In this document: positions 15,708 through 24,810 of the stretch, one piece after another | Layout: every line of letters begins with the position of its first letter | Position numbering within the stretch: position 1 is the stretch's first letter | Assembly: GCA_964605665.1 (NCBI GenBank) | Contig: CAZSDP010000027.1 | Coordinates: 1 to 60,423 of the forward strand | Origin: CAZSDP01 sp964605665 | GTDB lineage: Bacteria > Planctomycetota > UBA8108 > UBA1146 | Reading direction: 5' to 3' | Length of the DNA: 60,423 nucleotides | Notes under the pieces: generated by a model | What the model saw: the letters and a program-made list of their open reading frames with translations, nothing else | Told to the model about the DNA's origin: nothing | Databases searched by the model: none | Program-made: the position numbers and the translations under genes

Positions 15708-18452
15708 ATGAGTCGCACCGCTTCACGTGGACTGATCTACCTCATCGACGGTCATTACCAGATTTATCGGGGTTTTTTCGGGATGCGACCGCTCACCAAC
15801 AGTCGCGGAATGCAAGTCCAGGCCGCCTACGCCGTCACCGATCTGCTGATGAGGCTGAGAAAGCAGTACAACGTGGAGCGCTGGGCGGTCGCGATGGATG
15901 CTCCCGGTCCCACCTTTCGTCATGAGCGATACCCGGATTACAAAGGCACTCGCGAGGAGATGCCGGCGGAGCTGGTCGCCCAAATCCCCTATATCCAAAA
16001 ACTGATTGAGGGATTTCGGATTCCGATCCTCAGCCAGAGTGGGCTGGAGGCAGATGACTGGATCGCCAGCGCCAGCGTCCAGTGTGAAGAAGCTGGATTT
16101 GAGATCCGAATTCTCTCCAAAGACAAAGATCTCGAACAGGTTCTCTCCGAGAAGGTCCAAGTACTCGACGAACGCGATGGAGATCTCAGAGATCCAGAAT
16201 GGCTCTTCGCCAAGAAGGGAATTCGCCCGGAGCAGGTCGTGCAATACCAAGCCCTCGTCGGAGACACCTCCGACAATGTTCCGGGGGTTGCGGGAATCGG
16301 GGCAAAGGGAGCGGCCAAAATCCTTTCCGTGGTGAATGACCTCGAAGAGATTTTGCACGACCCTCCTCCAGAAGGATTGACCCCCCGAAACATCAAGCAA
16401 GTCCGGGAGCAGATCGACAATCTACGTCTCTCTCGCTGGTTGGTGGAGTTGAGAACTGATCTCGAGCTCCCTCAAGATCCTGACCAATGGACCGTCTCCC
16501 CACCCGATCTCGAAATTCTCCTGCCGATCTTCGATGAACTCGGGTTCCGCAGATTTAGAGAGCAACTGGAGAAAGAGCTGGGATCAGAGCTGTTCCTTCC
16601 CGGCATCGAATTCGAAAAAGAAGCTCCCGCGCCTCAGGCGAAGACCGGTGAGTATCGGTTGATCGAGACCCTTCAAGAACTGGAGGAACTCGCCCAGGCC
16701 TGTCGAGATGCGGGTCGGTTTGCGTTCGACACCGAGACAACAGGGCTCGATCCGATCGTCGATCGCGCGGTCGGGTTCTCGGTCAGCTATGAGAGTGGAA
16801 AAGCCGCCTATGTTCCTCTCGAGCGTCCAGGAGGAGGAGGGCTTCCTCGGAACGAAGTCCTCGAATGCTTCGCTCCCCTACTCGAAGATCGATCGCTTGG
16901 GAAGATCGGGCAAAACATCAAATACGATGCCCAAGTGATGGCGCAAGATGGCGTGCATCTCAGAGGGATCGCATTCGATCCGATGCTGGCTTCCTATCTG
17001 ATTCAGCCACTGCGAGGGAGCTACAAACTCGATGACTTGGTTCGTGAACGCCTCAACCACCGGATGATTCCGATCGGCGACATCATCGGACGCGGTGAGA
17101 ATGAGAAGTCGATGGCGGATCTTGAGCCAGAAGCGATCAGCGACTATGCCGCGGAAGACGCCGACTTCACCTTACGGTTGACGGAGCACCTGGAACCGGA
17201 AGTGGACGACTTGGGAGTCGGAAAAGTCCTCCACGAAATCGAGTGCCCACTCGTCGAAGTTCTCGTCGATATGGAGCGCGAAGGTATCACTCTAGACGTC
17301 GATCGCCTGGCAGAGCAGCAAGGTGAGCTCGAGATTGAATTGAACCGTCTTGAGAAAGAGATCCACGCGGCTGCAGGTGAAGAATTCAACATTGCGAGCC
17401 CCAAGCAACTCCAAGTCATCCTATTTGAAAAGCTCGCCCTCCCCGTCATCCAAAAAACGAAAACGGGTTACTCCACCAGCGCTGAAGTCCTCGAGGAGCT
17501 CAGTATTCAAGTGCCGGAGCAACCGCTGCCGCGGCTCGTCCTCGAATACAGAACCCTGTCGAAACTCCTCAATACCTACATCACCGCACTTCCAAAGCTC
17601 ATCAAGCCTTCGACGGGACGCCTCCATACGAATTTCCGCCAAACGGTCGCTGCCACTGGCAGATTGAGCTCTCAAGATCCCAATCTGCAGAACATTCCGA
17701 TTCGAACTGAAGTGGGCAGAAGGATTCGCCGTGCCTTTCGCCCGAACCGCGAAGGTGATCTCTTCCTCTCCGCCGATTACTCCCAGATCGAACTACGCCT
17801 GCTCGCTCACTTATGCCAAGACGAGACCTTGGTCCGCACCCTCTGCGAAGGTGAAGACATTCACACGACCGTGGCGGCCAAGATTCACGACAAGAACCCG
17901 CAAGAGGTGACTCGAGAAGAACGATCCGCGGCCAAAGCAGTCAACTTTGGAGTGATCTACGGAATGGGAGCGTTCGGGCTTGCACGCGATCTCCGAATCT
18001 CCGTCGGTGAAGCAAAGGAGTTCATCCAAGCGTTCTTCGATCAATTTCCCGGGGTCAAGAAGTTCATCGAAACGACCAAAGAGAGTGCTCAAGAATTGGG
18101 AGAAGTGCGCACGATCTTCGGCCGGCGAAGACCGATTCCTGAAATCCAATCGCGAGTTGCCAGAGAGCGTGCTCGCGGAGAGCGATTCGCCGTCAACTCC
18201 GTCGTCCAGGGCAGCGCTGCCGACGTCATCAAGAAAGCGATGATCGACATCCATCGGTCGATCTCAGAGCGCGGCTCTCCGGCAAAGATGTTGCTTCAGA
18301 TTCACGATGAACTCCTACTCGAAGTCCCCGAGGAGAGCCTCGAAGAGGAGAGTCTCCATCTCCGCACCCAGATGGAGGGGGTGCTGAGCTTGGATGTGCC
18401 CCTCGTCGTCTCGGTATCCCACGGAAGTGATTGGTACGATGCCAGCAAGTGA
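15708..18452 (+). CDS. polA: DNA polymerase I
   Basis: A 914-residue family A polymerase with all three activities visible. The 5'-3' exonuclease spans about 1-290 (LVGDTSDNVPGVAGIGAKG near 184). The proofreading 3'-5' exonuclease spans about 320-510, with its metal ligands present (FDTET with Asp341 and Glu343, then QNIKYDAQ and YAAEDAD), so proofreading is probably active, unlike in Thermus. The polymerase domain runs to the end (motif A DYSQIELRLLA, O-helix RSAAKAVNFGVIYG, motif C IHDEL). I chose the ATG at 15708 because gagagagga precedes it at 9 nt. It functions in Okazaki-fragment processing and repair. It overlaps coaE by 14 bp, so the two are co-transcribed. Confidence 0.97.
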   Translation: MSRTASRGLIYLIDGHYQIYRGFFGMRPLTNSRGMQVQAAYAVTDLLMRLRKQYNVERWAVAMDAPGPTFRHERYPDYKGTREEMPAELVAQIPYIQKLIEGFRIPILSQSGLEADDWIASASVQCEEAGFEIRILSKDKDLEQVLSEKVQVLDERDGDLRDPEWLFAKKGIRPEQVVQYQALVGDTSDNVPGVAGIGAKGAAKILSVVNDLEEILHDPPPEGLTPRNIKQVREQIDNLRLSRWLVELRTDLELPQDPDQWTVSPPDLEILLPIFDELGFRRFREQLEKELGSELFLPGIEFEKEAPAPQAKTGEYRLIETLQELEELAQACRDAGRFAFDTETTGLDPIVDRAVGFSVSYESGKAAYVPLERPGGGGLPRNEVLECFAPLLEDRSLGKIGQNIKYDAQVMAQDGVHLRGIAFDPMLASYLIQPLRGSYKLDDLVRERLNHRMIPIGDIIGRGENEKSMADLEPEAISDYAAEDADFTLRLTEHLEPEVDDLGVGKVLHEIECPLVEVLVDMEREGITLDVDRLAEQQGELEIELNRLEKEIHAAAGEEFNIASPKQLQVILFEKLALPVIQKTKTGYSTSAEVLEELSIQVPEQPLPRLVLEYRTLSKLLNTYITALPKLIKPSTGRLHTNFRQTVAATGRLSSQDPNLQNIPIRTEVGRRIRRAFRPNREGDLFLSADYSQIELRLLAHLCQDETLVRTLCEGEDIHTTVAAKIHDKNPQEVTREERSAAKAVNFGVIYGMGAFGLARDLRISVGEAKEFIQAFFDQFPGVKKFIETTKESAQELGEVRTIFGRRRPIPEIQSRVARERARGERFAVNSVVQGSAADVIKKAMIDIHRSISERGSPAKMLLQIHDELLLEVPEESLEEESLHLRTQMEGVLSLDVPLVVSVSHGSDWYDASK

Positions 18453-19107
18453 CCAGACCCCCTTTCTCGTTGCGGTGACCGGCGGAATAGGCTCCGGCAA
18501 AAGCTTGGTGGCAAAGGTCTTCGAAAAGCTCGGAGCGGTCAGAATCGACGCCGACGCCATCGCCTATGCAGTCACCCAGGAGGCGGAGGTTCTGGGCGAA
18601 ATCGAGGCTCGTTTCGGTTCCTCCTTCATCGCTGCTGATGGCAGCCTCGACCGTGCAGCCCTCGCCCAGCGAGTGTTCTCAGATTCGGCTGCTCGATCGG
18701 CACTGGAGGGCATCATCCACCCCCGGGTCCGGCAACGAATCGACAAAGAGCTTGCACGCCTCGCCGGGAACGGTTCTGATGGTGTAGGCCTTCTTCCCAG
18801 AAGCCGCCCACTGGTTCTTCTTGACATTCCCCTGCTTGAGACGAGTCCATACCGAGATCGCGTCGACCACGTGATCTTCATCGAAGTCCCCGAGGGGGAC
18901 CGAGCCCGCCGGGTTCGAGATACCCGGGGTTGGACCGTCGAGGAATTGGCTCTCCGTGAAGCAGCTCAAGTGCCTCTCGAAGAGAAACGCAGAGGGGCTC
19001 ACTCTATCCTCACCAATCCAGATGTGGTGGAGGACGGTCTCGTCGAGGAGACGTTGACAGAGAAGTGCCGTGCTCTTCTCGAGCAGTGGATCACAGGTCT
19101 ATCTTGA
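18439..19107 (+). CDS. coaE: Dephospho-CoA kinase
   Basis: A 222-residue protein from the ATG at 18439, inside the end of polA. It catalyses the last step of coenzyme A synthesis, phosphorylating dephospho-CoA at the ribose 3'-OH. The P-loop is TGGIGSGKS (14-22), followed by the family signature RIDADAIAYAVT, the LVLLDIPLLET lid-proximal motif and a VEDGLVEETL segment near the C terminus. GGAAG lies about 12 nt upstream. An earlier in-frame ATG at 18394 exists, but it would embed 15 more residues in polA without a better ribosome site. Transcribed with polA and probably with rho after a 164-bp gap. Confidence 0.94.
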   Translation: MPASDQTPFLVAVTGGIGSGKSLVAKVFEKLGAVRIDADAIAYAVTQEAEVLGEIEARFGSSFIAADGSLDRAALAQRVFSDSAARSALEGIIHPRVRQRIDKELARLAGNGSDGVGLLPRSRPLVLLDIPLLETSPYRDRVDHVIFIEVPEGDRARRVRDTRGWTVEELALREAAQVPLEEKRRGAHSILTNPDVVEDGLVEETLTEKCRALLEQWITGLS

Positions 19108-19271
19108 CCAGCAGTTGGGAAGCAGAAACCGTGACCATTTCGCACTTCTTTCAGATTCGCCCGGCGTAGCCAGCAACTCTGAGAGAAGCGCAACACCGAT
19201 AGCACTGACAGATGCCTGTCAGTTTGGCGAGCCCGGGCAATCGTCCGGCGGAATGAAGGAGTCGAGCAGCG

Positions 19272-20861
19272 ATGGCGACCCGACCCAGGGGAAGCTCGAA
19301 GGGGACCACTTCGAAGAAGACGGGGTCCTCGACCAAAGGAGCGGGGCGAAAAACGTCGAAAGCATCCGGCAGGGCAGCCAAAGCTGTCAGCAAGTCGGCA
19401 ACCGGCGCAAAGAGCTCTACCTCGAAAAAGAAGACCTCCCGAAAATCCGCCAAACCGGTCGTCGAACCCGATGACCTTCCTTTGGAAGAAGAAATCGAGA
19501 CCAAAGCCGATCCTCCGGAAGTCGAGACTCCCTCCGAGGAAGTCGAGTCAGAAGCGACAACCTCGCCCAAAGGAGAATCTGCTCGAAAAGGCAAGGATCG
19601 TCCAGACCTGCATATCACACAGATGCAGAAGATGACGATGAGCGAATTGTTGACGATGGCCCGTGAAGAGGGACTTGAGGAGATTACCGGCCTGAAAAAA
19701 CAGGACTTAATCTTCAAAGTTCTGAAAGAGCGAGCGAAGCGCGAAGGGGTGATGTACGGGGAAGGCGTGCTCGAAGTCCTCCCTGACGGCTTCGGTTTCC
19801 TCCGGTCACCCAGGTATTCTTACTATCCTTGCCCCGACGACATCTACGTTTCGCCCTCTCAGATCCGCCGATTTGGCCTCACCACTGGCTGTATCGTCCA
19901 GGGGCAGGTGCGTCCTCCCAAAGAGAATGAGCGCTACTTTGCGTTGCTGCATGTCGACGCCGTCAACTATGAGGAACCAGAGCGAGTCCATGAAAAGGTC
20001 ATCTTCGACGACCTGACTCCCCTCTACCCTGACGACCGTCTCGTCATGGAGTCCTCTGACGACACTCTCGAAATGCGGATCATCGACTTGGTGAGCCCCA
20101 TCGGAAAAGGCCAAAGAGGACTAATCGTCGCACCACCTCGAACAGGTAAGACGATTCTCCTGCAGCTCATCGCAAACTCCATCGCCGAGAATAACGCCGA
20201 TGTCGATCTGATCGTTCTCTTGATCGATGAGCGTCCTGAAGAAGTCACCGACATGGAGCGAAACGTCCGTGGAGAAGTGATCTCCTCCACATTCGATGAA
20301 CCAGCCAGTCGACATGTACAGGTCGCAGAGATGGTCATTGAGAAGGCTCGCCGTCTGGTCGAGTACGGACGAGACGTCGTGATCCTGCTCGATTCGATCA
20401 CCCGTCTAGGGCGCGCCTACAACAATGAGGCCCCTCACTCGGGTCGAATCCTCTCCGGGGGAGTCGACGCAAGCGCGCTTCAGCGTCCAAAGAGATTCTT
20501 CGGAGCAGCGAGAAACATCGAAGAGGGTGGAAGCCTGACCATTATCGCCACTGCTCTGATCGATACCGGAAGCCGAATGGACGAAGTGATCTTCGAAGAG
20601 TTCAAGGGCACCGGAAACATGGAGCTCCATCTCGATCGAAGGCTCGCGGACAAGCGAGTCTGGCCAGCGATCGATATCACGCGCTCCGGTACCCGCAAAG
20701 AAGAGCTCCTGATGCAGCCTGAGGAACAGAAACGCCTCTGGATTCTGCGCAAGGTGCTCAACGACATGAATCCGGTTGAATCGATGGAACTGCTCAAGGC
20801 AAAGCTGAAACAAACCAGCTCCAATGCTGAGTTCCTCTTAGCGATGAACACCGAAGGTTAA
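19272..20861 (+). CDS. rho: Transcription termination factor Rho with basic/acidic N-terminal extension
   Basis: A 529-residue Rho, about 110 residues longer than E. coli Rho (419). Residues 1-61 are rich in Lys, Ser, Thr, Arg and Ala; 62-95 are acidic; both look disordered. The Rho N-terminal helical domain begins at about 121 (TMSELLTMAREEGL) and is followed by the RNA-binding cold-shock fold (GFGFLRSPRYSYYPCPDDIYVSPSQ). The ATPase core has Walker A APPRTGKT (287-294), LLIDERPEEVTDM and a LLDSITRLGRAYN segment. AAGGAG precedes the ATG at 19272. It forms a hexameric RNA-DNA helicase that ends transcription. Extensions of this composition occur in other high-GC bacteria and can add RNA binding; that role here is inference. 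Confidence 0.97.
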   Translation: MATRPRGSSKGTTSKKTGSSTKGAGRKTSKASGRAAKAVSKSATGAKSSTSKKKTSRKSAKPVVEPDDLPLEEEIETKADPPEVETPSEEVESEATTSPKGESARKGKDRPDLHITQMQKMTMSELLTMAREEGLEEITGLKKQDLIFKVLKERAKREGVMYGEGVLEVLPDGFGFLRSPRYSYYPCPDDIYVSPSQIRRFGLTTGCIVQGQVRPPKENERYFALLHVDAVNYEEPERVHEKVIFDDLTPLYPDDRLVMESSDDTLEMRIIDLVSPIGKGQRGLIVAPPRTGKTILLQLIANSIAENNADVDLIVLLIDERPEEVTDMERNVRGEVISSTFDEPASRHVQVAEMVIEKARRLVEYGRDVVILLDSITRLGRAYNNEAPHSGRILSGGVDASALQRPKRFFGAARNIEEGGSLTIIATALIDTGSRMDEVIFEEFKGTGNMELHLDRRLADKRVWPAIDITRSGTRKEELLMQPEEQKRLWILRKVLNDMNPVESMELLKAKLKQTSSNAEFLLAMNTEG

Positions 20862-20930
20862 ACCGCCTGACTCTCGATTCTCTCAGAGATCACTTTTCGC
20901 GAGGGTCGAGCAAAGAAACAGCTCGAATAA

Positions 20931-20969
20931 AAATTGGGGTGGTGCGATAGACTCGCACCACCCCAATTT
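20931..20969. terminator. Strong bidirectional hairpin between rho and the pseudopilin cluster
   Basis: A perfect 17-bp stem: aaattggggtggtgcga (20931-20947) pairs with tcgcaccaccccaattt (20953-20969) across the loop tagac. In the plus direction it closes polA-coaE-rho with only three T. In the minus direction the stem is followed by tttatt, giving a better U-tract for transcripts arriving from the pseudopilin genes. Confidence 0.88.
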
Positions 20970-21231
20970 CATCGCTTCGGGAAACGCATCCTCTCGGGAA
21001 ACGCATCCTCTCGGGAAACGCATCGCCTCGGGGAACTCATCGCCTCGGGGAACTCATCGCCTCNNNNNNNNNNNNNNNNNNNNNNNNNNNNNNNNNNNNN
21101 NNNNNNNNNNNNNNNNNNNNNNNNNNNNNNNNNNNNNNNNNNNNNNNNNNNNNNNNNNNNNNNCATCGCCTCGGGGAACTCATCGCCTCGGGGAACTCAT
21201 CGCCTCGGGGAACTCATCGCCTCGGGGATCT
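20970..21231. repeat. 17-bp minisatellite directly abutting the terminator, with assembly gap
   Basis: Direct repeats with a 17-bp period begin at the base after the hairpin. The first copies are variants (catcgcttcgggaaacg, then catcctctcgggaaacg twice). They are followed by uniform catcgcctcggggaact copies at 21021, 21038 and 21055 (cut by N), and at 21164, 21181, 21198 and 21215 (last one degenerate). It fills most of the 434-bp space between the convergent rho and pseudopilin genes. The 17-bp period shifts frame at each copy, so it is not coding. The copy number is unknown. Confidence 0.95.
21064..21163. other. Assembly gap of 100 N
   Basis: Exactly 100 unknown bases inside the 17-bp repeat array, a placeholder for a gap of unknown length. 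Confidence 0.99.
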
Positions 21232-21295
21232 TCAACGCTCCTCGATCGTCCTTCTCGACCTCTTTTCGAGGAGAAGTCTCGACCCTCGAAGCCTT

Positions 21296-22567
21296 TTAAA
21301 GAGAAGCAGCGTATGGATGGACGATGATCGTCAACGTCCTTGGCTCCATCCCTTCGTCGTTGAGGACGCGAACCGATATTCGCAGCGAACTGGGGAGGAA
21401 CGCAGCTCGGAAACGCAGCCCTGGCTGGTTCGCGGAGTCCCAGTCTGCTGAATCGATCGACTCATCAAAGAACAGTCTTCCATTCTGATTACGTCGGATC
21501 GTGTATGTGCCCGGTGGCCAGTCGGAATTCCCTTCATTCCAGATATAGATCTCGTCACCGAGACCCAACTGGGAAAACCGAATATCGGTGGATCCGACCG
21601 ATGCATCGAAGTAGGTCGGCTCATCCACTCCGGTCGTCACATCACGTCTCCCCCGAATCCCCGTCCCTTTGACAAAGTCACGGAATCCGCCGTACAGGAA
21701 CTCCTTGACCCAGCCATCGACGTTACGGTCGGTTTCTTTGGGAGGATTCTCACTCTGAACCAGATCACGCTCCGTAGATGGAGTGACAAAGGTTCCTTCA
21801 CGTGAGTCGAAGATATTGTCGTAGAAGTACTCAATCCTCAAATCGGTCACATTGGGGCAAATCTCTCGGATGACTTGCTTTACTTCCGTGGTGGACCGGT
21901 TGTAGTTCTCACCGTTCACGTCGAGGTATCGAATCACCTTCAGTAGAACAAAGTTTGTGTTGTCATCGACCTCTGGATCGATCGGCTCAACCCGATCTCC
22001 CCGAATGTTCCGCGGGTCCGCCAGCATGTATTCCACGTTCGCTTGCTTGATCACCCCATCAATCTCAACGGGGCCTCGGAAGTAGATGCTGTATGCGTCG
22101 TGCGTTGTCTCGTACGGACCTTTGACCAAACGATACTTACGCTCGAAAATCTTCGCGCCTTCGTCATATTCACCGTAGACCCCACCGTCGAGGTTTGGCC
22201 CCTTGATCCCGATCTCTTCCCCTTCGTCCCAATGGCCATTTTTCCCACTGACGGTCGCGCTTTGTTGAGATTGGTCGACGAAGAATTCCAAACTGGTCGT
22301 CGGAACCCAACCACGCAGGGTTTTCTCCATGTCGTCGAGGGCGTAACGAAACTTTTGGTACACCTCGACCTTTGCGGTCGTCGTGTCGTAGATCCGTTGC
22401 GCCTGGGTTCCCACTGTCGAGATGCACAAGGAAATCACCGCAGCAAGGGTCAGAGCCACCAGCAACTCCAGCAGGGTGAACCCCTGCTCCGAAGTTCGCG
22501 CAGAGGAACTGCCGTTCGGTATATCAGCGATGGACGAGGATCGTTTTACGCAGAATCGGATCGGCAC
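21296..22567 (-). CDS. Pseudopilin, GspJ-like (last gene of five-gene cluster)
   Basis: A 423-residue type II secretion/type IV pilus-like pseudopilin. A short leader ends in the prepilin peptidase site EQG/FTLLELLVAL (cleavage after Gly29), with the conserved Glu at mature position 5, followed by a hydrophobic helix. The remainder is a large beta-rich domain (FRYALDDMEKTLRG, then a long acidic region with EDGI/DPEVDDN-like stretches). Size and position as last, large pseudopilin suggest a GspJ-type minor component. The start is GTG at 22567 with AAAGGGGGAAAT upstream, overlapping the preceding gene by 44 bp. Processed by a prepilin peptidase that is not encoded in this window. Confidence 0.85.
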   Translation of the reverse strand: MPIRFCVKRSSSIADIPNGSSSARTSEQGFTLLELLVALTLAAVISLCISTVGTQAQRIYDTTTAKVEVYQKFRYALDDMEKTLRGWVPTTSLEFFVDQSQQSATVSGKNGHWDEGEEIGIKGPNLDGGVYGEYDEGAKIFERKYRLVKGPYETTHDAYSIYFRGPVEIDGVIKQANVEYMLADPRNIRGDRVEPIDPEVDDNTNFVLLKVIRYLDVNGENYNRSTTEVKQVIREICPNVTDLRIEYFYDNIFDSREGTFVTPSTERDLVQSENPPKETDRNVDGWVKEFLYGGFRDFVKGTGIRGRRDVTTGVDEPTYFDASVGSTDIRFSQLGLGDEIYIWNEGNSDWPPGTYTIRRNQNGRLFFDESIDSADWDSANQPGLRFRAAFLPSSLRISVRVLNDEGMEPRTLTIIVHPYAASL

Positions 22568-23423
22568 GATTTCCCCCTTTCACGAACACAAAAGAGCGAT
22601 AAACCAGAATCTCGACCTCGTAAAGCTCTCCCGCAGGAACAAGACTTCGTTCGAACGGGTGAGACCGATCAAGGCTCGAATCGCGGAAGGCAGGGCGAAT
22701 CGCAAATGCGAACGAGTACTGAGATATCGGGTCATTATCGACCACCTTCTCGCCATCAGCATCCTCTTCGAGCAAGTCGAGGAACCGATTACTCAGCGGA
22801 AAGGTTTTCATCACCAGAATGTCTCGACCAAGCTCGCGCCGAACGGATGTACCGCGCCCAGAGGAGCCTTCGATGATGTAATCGTCTTTGTCATCATCGG
22901 CGAGTGCAGGATTCCCATTCCCGTTTGGATCCGCTCCCGCTGAATCGTCTTCCAATTCCGGAAGTGTGAGACCAGCACGAACAGGAATCCAACTGAGGCC
23001 GTCCGTTTCCGGGTACACAAACACCTTACCTTGTTGATAGGCATCCCCACGCTCTTGCGCCTGCTTTGCATCATTCATCGCAGCCCGAGGGGTTGGGAAC
23101 AAGATGTAGTGATCAGCAGCAGAGCTCGCGTCTTCAATCCGCCGCGGAAGTGGGTCAACGACCCCATCATGCTGGAAGAGAAAGTAGGTGTGGTATCCGT
23201 TCTCTTCCTGCCCTTTGCGGTTTTCTATTCCCTCACGAATCGCCTGCTCCACCGAGCGTGCGATCAGCGCCGCTTGAGTGTCTTGAATCGTGATCGTGCC
23301 CGACTTCATCGCAACAGGAAACATGGCGAGAAGCCCCATCAGGCCGACGACCAAGATTGCTGTAGCGATCATGATCTCGAGAATCGTAAATCCCGACTGG
23401 CGTGCGGAGACCCTTTGATTCAT
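22524..23423 (-). CDS. Pseudopilin, GspI/PilV-like
   Basis: A 299-residue protein with prepilin signature RQSG/FTILEIMIATAI near the N terminus (Gly11 cleaved, Glu5 of the mature form present). The helix continues with VVGLMGLLAMFPVAMKSG, a form typical of GspI/PilV-type minor pseudopilins. The C-terminal part is soluble, acidic in the middle (DDSAGADPNGNGNPALADDD) and unassigned. The start ATG overlaps the stop of the upstream pseudopilin by 4 bp (ATGA) with GGAAGAG upstream, so translation is coupled. Confidence 0.85.
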   Translation of the reverse strand: MNQRVSARQSGFTILEIMIATAILVVGLMGLLAMFPVAMKSGTITIQDTQAALIARSVEQAIREGIENRKGQEENGYHTYFLFQHDGVVDPLPRRIEDASSAADHYILFPTPRAAMNDAKQAQERGDAYQQGKVFVYPETDGLSWIPVRAGLTLPELEDDSAGADPNGNGNPALADDDKDDYIIEGSSGRGTSVRRELGRDILVMKTFPLSNRFLDLLEEDADGEKVVDNDPISQYSFAFAIRPAFRDSSLDRSHPFERSLVPAGELYEVEILVYRSFVFVKGGNRADPILRKTILVHR

Positions 23424-24085
23424 TCCATCCGCTCTTCCACTTTGAACTCGGTGCGCCCAGTTGGTCGGACATCGAGGTACCCAGATTGCTCCCTGTCTCC
23501 ATACCGGTGAATCACAATGTCTGCACCCTTTGGCGGACTCTCACGGAAGAGATAGCTCGGAACATCCTGAAGTGCTCCAAAGGAAACACTCCCGTCAGGT
23601 AAGAACCGAAGAGCGATGTCGTCTTCCGTCACGATCCATTGTTCCGCCGGTAATCTGGCGTCTTCGATGAGCACCACGAGGTCACTCGGAATATCCTCGC
23701 TTTTCAGCTTAGCGAAGGCGAGGTCGTAACTCATCGTGCCAGAATTGTCGGGATCGAATCGTTCTAAATCACCGATGAATTTCCCCGGATCCTCAGGTCC
23801 CTTGGCCTCCATGTAGAGCCTCAAACCGTCTTTGAAGAAGACGACCTGGTGAGCTCGCTTGGTCGTCACCGCCTTACCACGCGCATCGTTGAGCACGGTG
23901 GCGATGACTGTTCCAGCGTTTTCGAGTTTACGGTTCTGGAACATCGTTTTCACTGCTGGAGCCAAAAATCCAGCGGCCATAATGATGATGCCGATCGTCA
24001 CAATCATCTCGATCAACGTGAATCCCCGCTGGGAATCTCGACGCGACCGCTGCAACAGATCACTGGAATTCGCGGGTCGATGCAT
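23420..24085 (-). CDS. Pseudopilin, GspH-like
   Basis: A 221-residue protein with the processing site SQRG/FTLIEMIVTIGI (Gly21; Glu5 present) and a hydrophobic helix to about residue 40. The segment VIATVLNDARGKAVTTKRAHQVVFF, the N-terminal helix leading into a first strand, is the usual layout of GspH/FimT-type minor pseudopilins. AGGAG lies 7 nt before the ATG at 24085. A 14-bp gap separates it from the upstream pseudopilin gene. Confidence 0.85.
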   Translation of the reverse strand: MHRPANSSDLLQRSRRDSQRGFTLIEMIVTIGIIIMAAGFLAPAVKTMFQNRKLENAGTVIATVLNDARGKAVTTKRAHQVVFFKDGLRLYMEAKGPEDPGKFIGDLERFDPDNSGTMSYDLAFAKLKSEDIPSDLVVLIEDARLPAEQWIVTEDDIALRFLPDGSVSFGALQDVPSYLFRESPPKGADIVIHRYGDREQSGYLDVRPTGRTEFKVEERME

Positions 24086-24099
24086 GGGAGATCTCCTCG

Positions 24100-24810
24100 C
24101 TATGAACCTGAGGCTGGGATCGTCCAGTTGGCGATCACTTCTTCAGGCACCTCTTCATCTTGGTGTCCGTTCGGCCCGTGACTCCAGACATCGAATTCAC
24201 CGATGTTCTGAGCCCCCGGGGAGGCGACTGCAGCTCCGGTCTCTTCTCGCGGGTCATCCTGGTGAATCTTCTCATCGTCATCCCACTCGAGGTGAACATC
24301 ACCGGAGTCTTGACGGCTGTACTTTTCACCATTTCCCCCGACTCGATCGTAATGAAACGGCTCATAGAAACCGTCAAGGAGTTCCCTTGCTTGCGGATCA
24401 CCGTCATACGGCGACGTCAGTTCAGACTCCTTGAATTCAGAAACGGGCTCCTCGGTTCCGAGAGACCGCATCGACCCATCGGGCATCCTCTTCCGGATCG
24501 GAATCTCTTGGGTCAAAGCGAAGGTCATCGCTGCACCGCTCTCGAGCCGGTTTCCTTCGTCCGTTTCGACCCGACTATCGAGGCCATCGGAGGGGTATCC
24601 CCCAGTTTTGGAGTGGTAGGTCTGCAATCCAAGGCTGACCCGCTCAATCATCCCCTCGGTATTTTTCGTCTTCGCGCGGGTCCGCATCGGACCCGCAGAC
24701 ACGGCGAGCATGCTAAACAACAAAAAGATGATGCTGATGGTGATCAGCAATTCGATCATCGTGAAACCCGCTTTGCGGGCCTCTTTGCCGCTACCAGTTG
24801 CCGATGTCAT
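24100..24810 (-). CDS. Pseudopilin, second GspG-like protein
   Basis: A protein of about 236 residues from the ATG at 24810, which has AAGGAG 7 nt upstream; a frame start at 24864 lies inside the preceding gene. The processing site is RKAG/FTMIELLITISI. The core resembles GspG: a helix followed by a YHSKTGGYPSDG motif, an EPFHYDRVGG segment and a late FDVWSHGPNG, which corresponds to the DLWSxGPDG end of major pseudopilins. Acidic insertions (about 160-190) are unusual. It overlaps the first GspG-like gene by 20 bp, making two GspG-type subunits in tandem. Confidence 0.83.
   Translation of the reverse strand: MTSATGSGKEARKAGFTMIELLITISIIFLLFSMLAVSAGPMRTRAKTKNTEGMIERVSLGLQTYHSKTGGYPSDGLDSRVETDEGNRLESGAAMTFALTQEIPIRKRMPDGSMRSLGTEEPVSEFKESELTSPYDGDPQARELLDGFYEPFHYDRVGGNGEKYSRQDSGDVHLEWDDDEKIHQDDPREETGAAVASPGAQNIGEFDVWSHGPNGHQDEEVPEEVIANWTIPASGS

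Noticed and set aside
20970..21231. Possible coding repeat protein across the 17-bp array
   Set aside because: The 17-bp period changes frame with each copy and no start with a ribosome site precedes it; the apparent frame is an artefact that includes the N-run.
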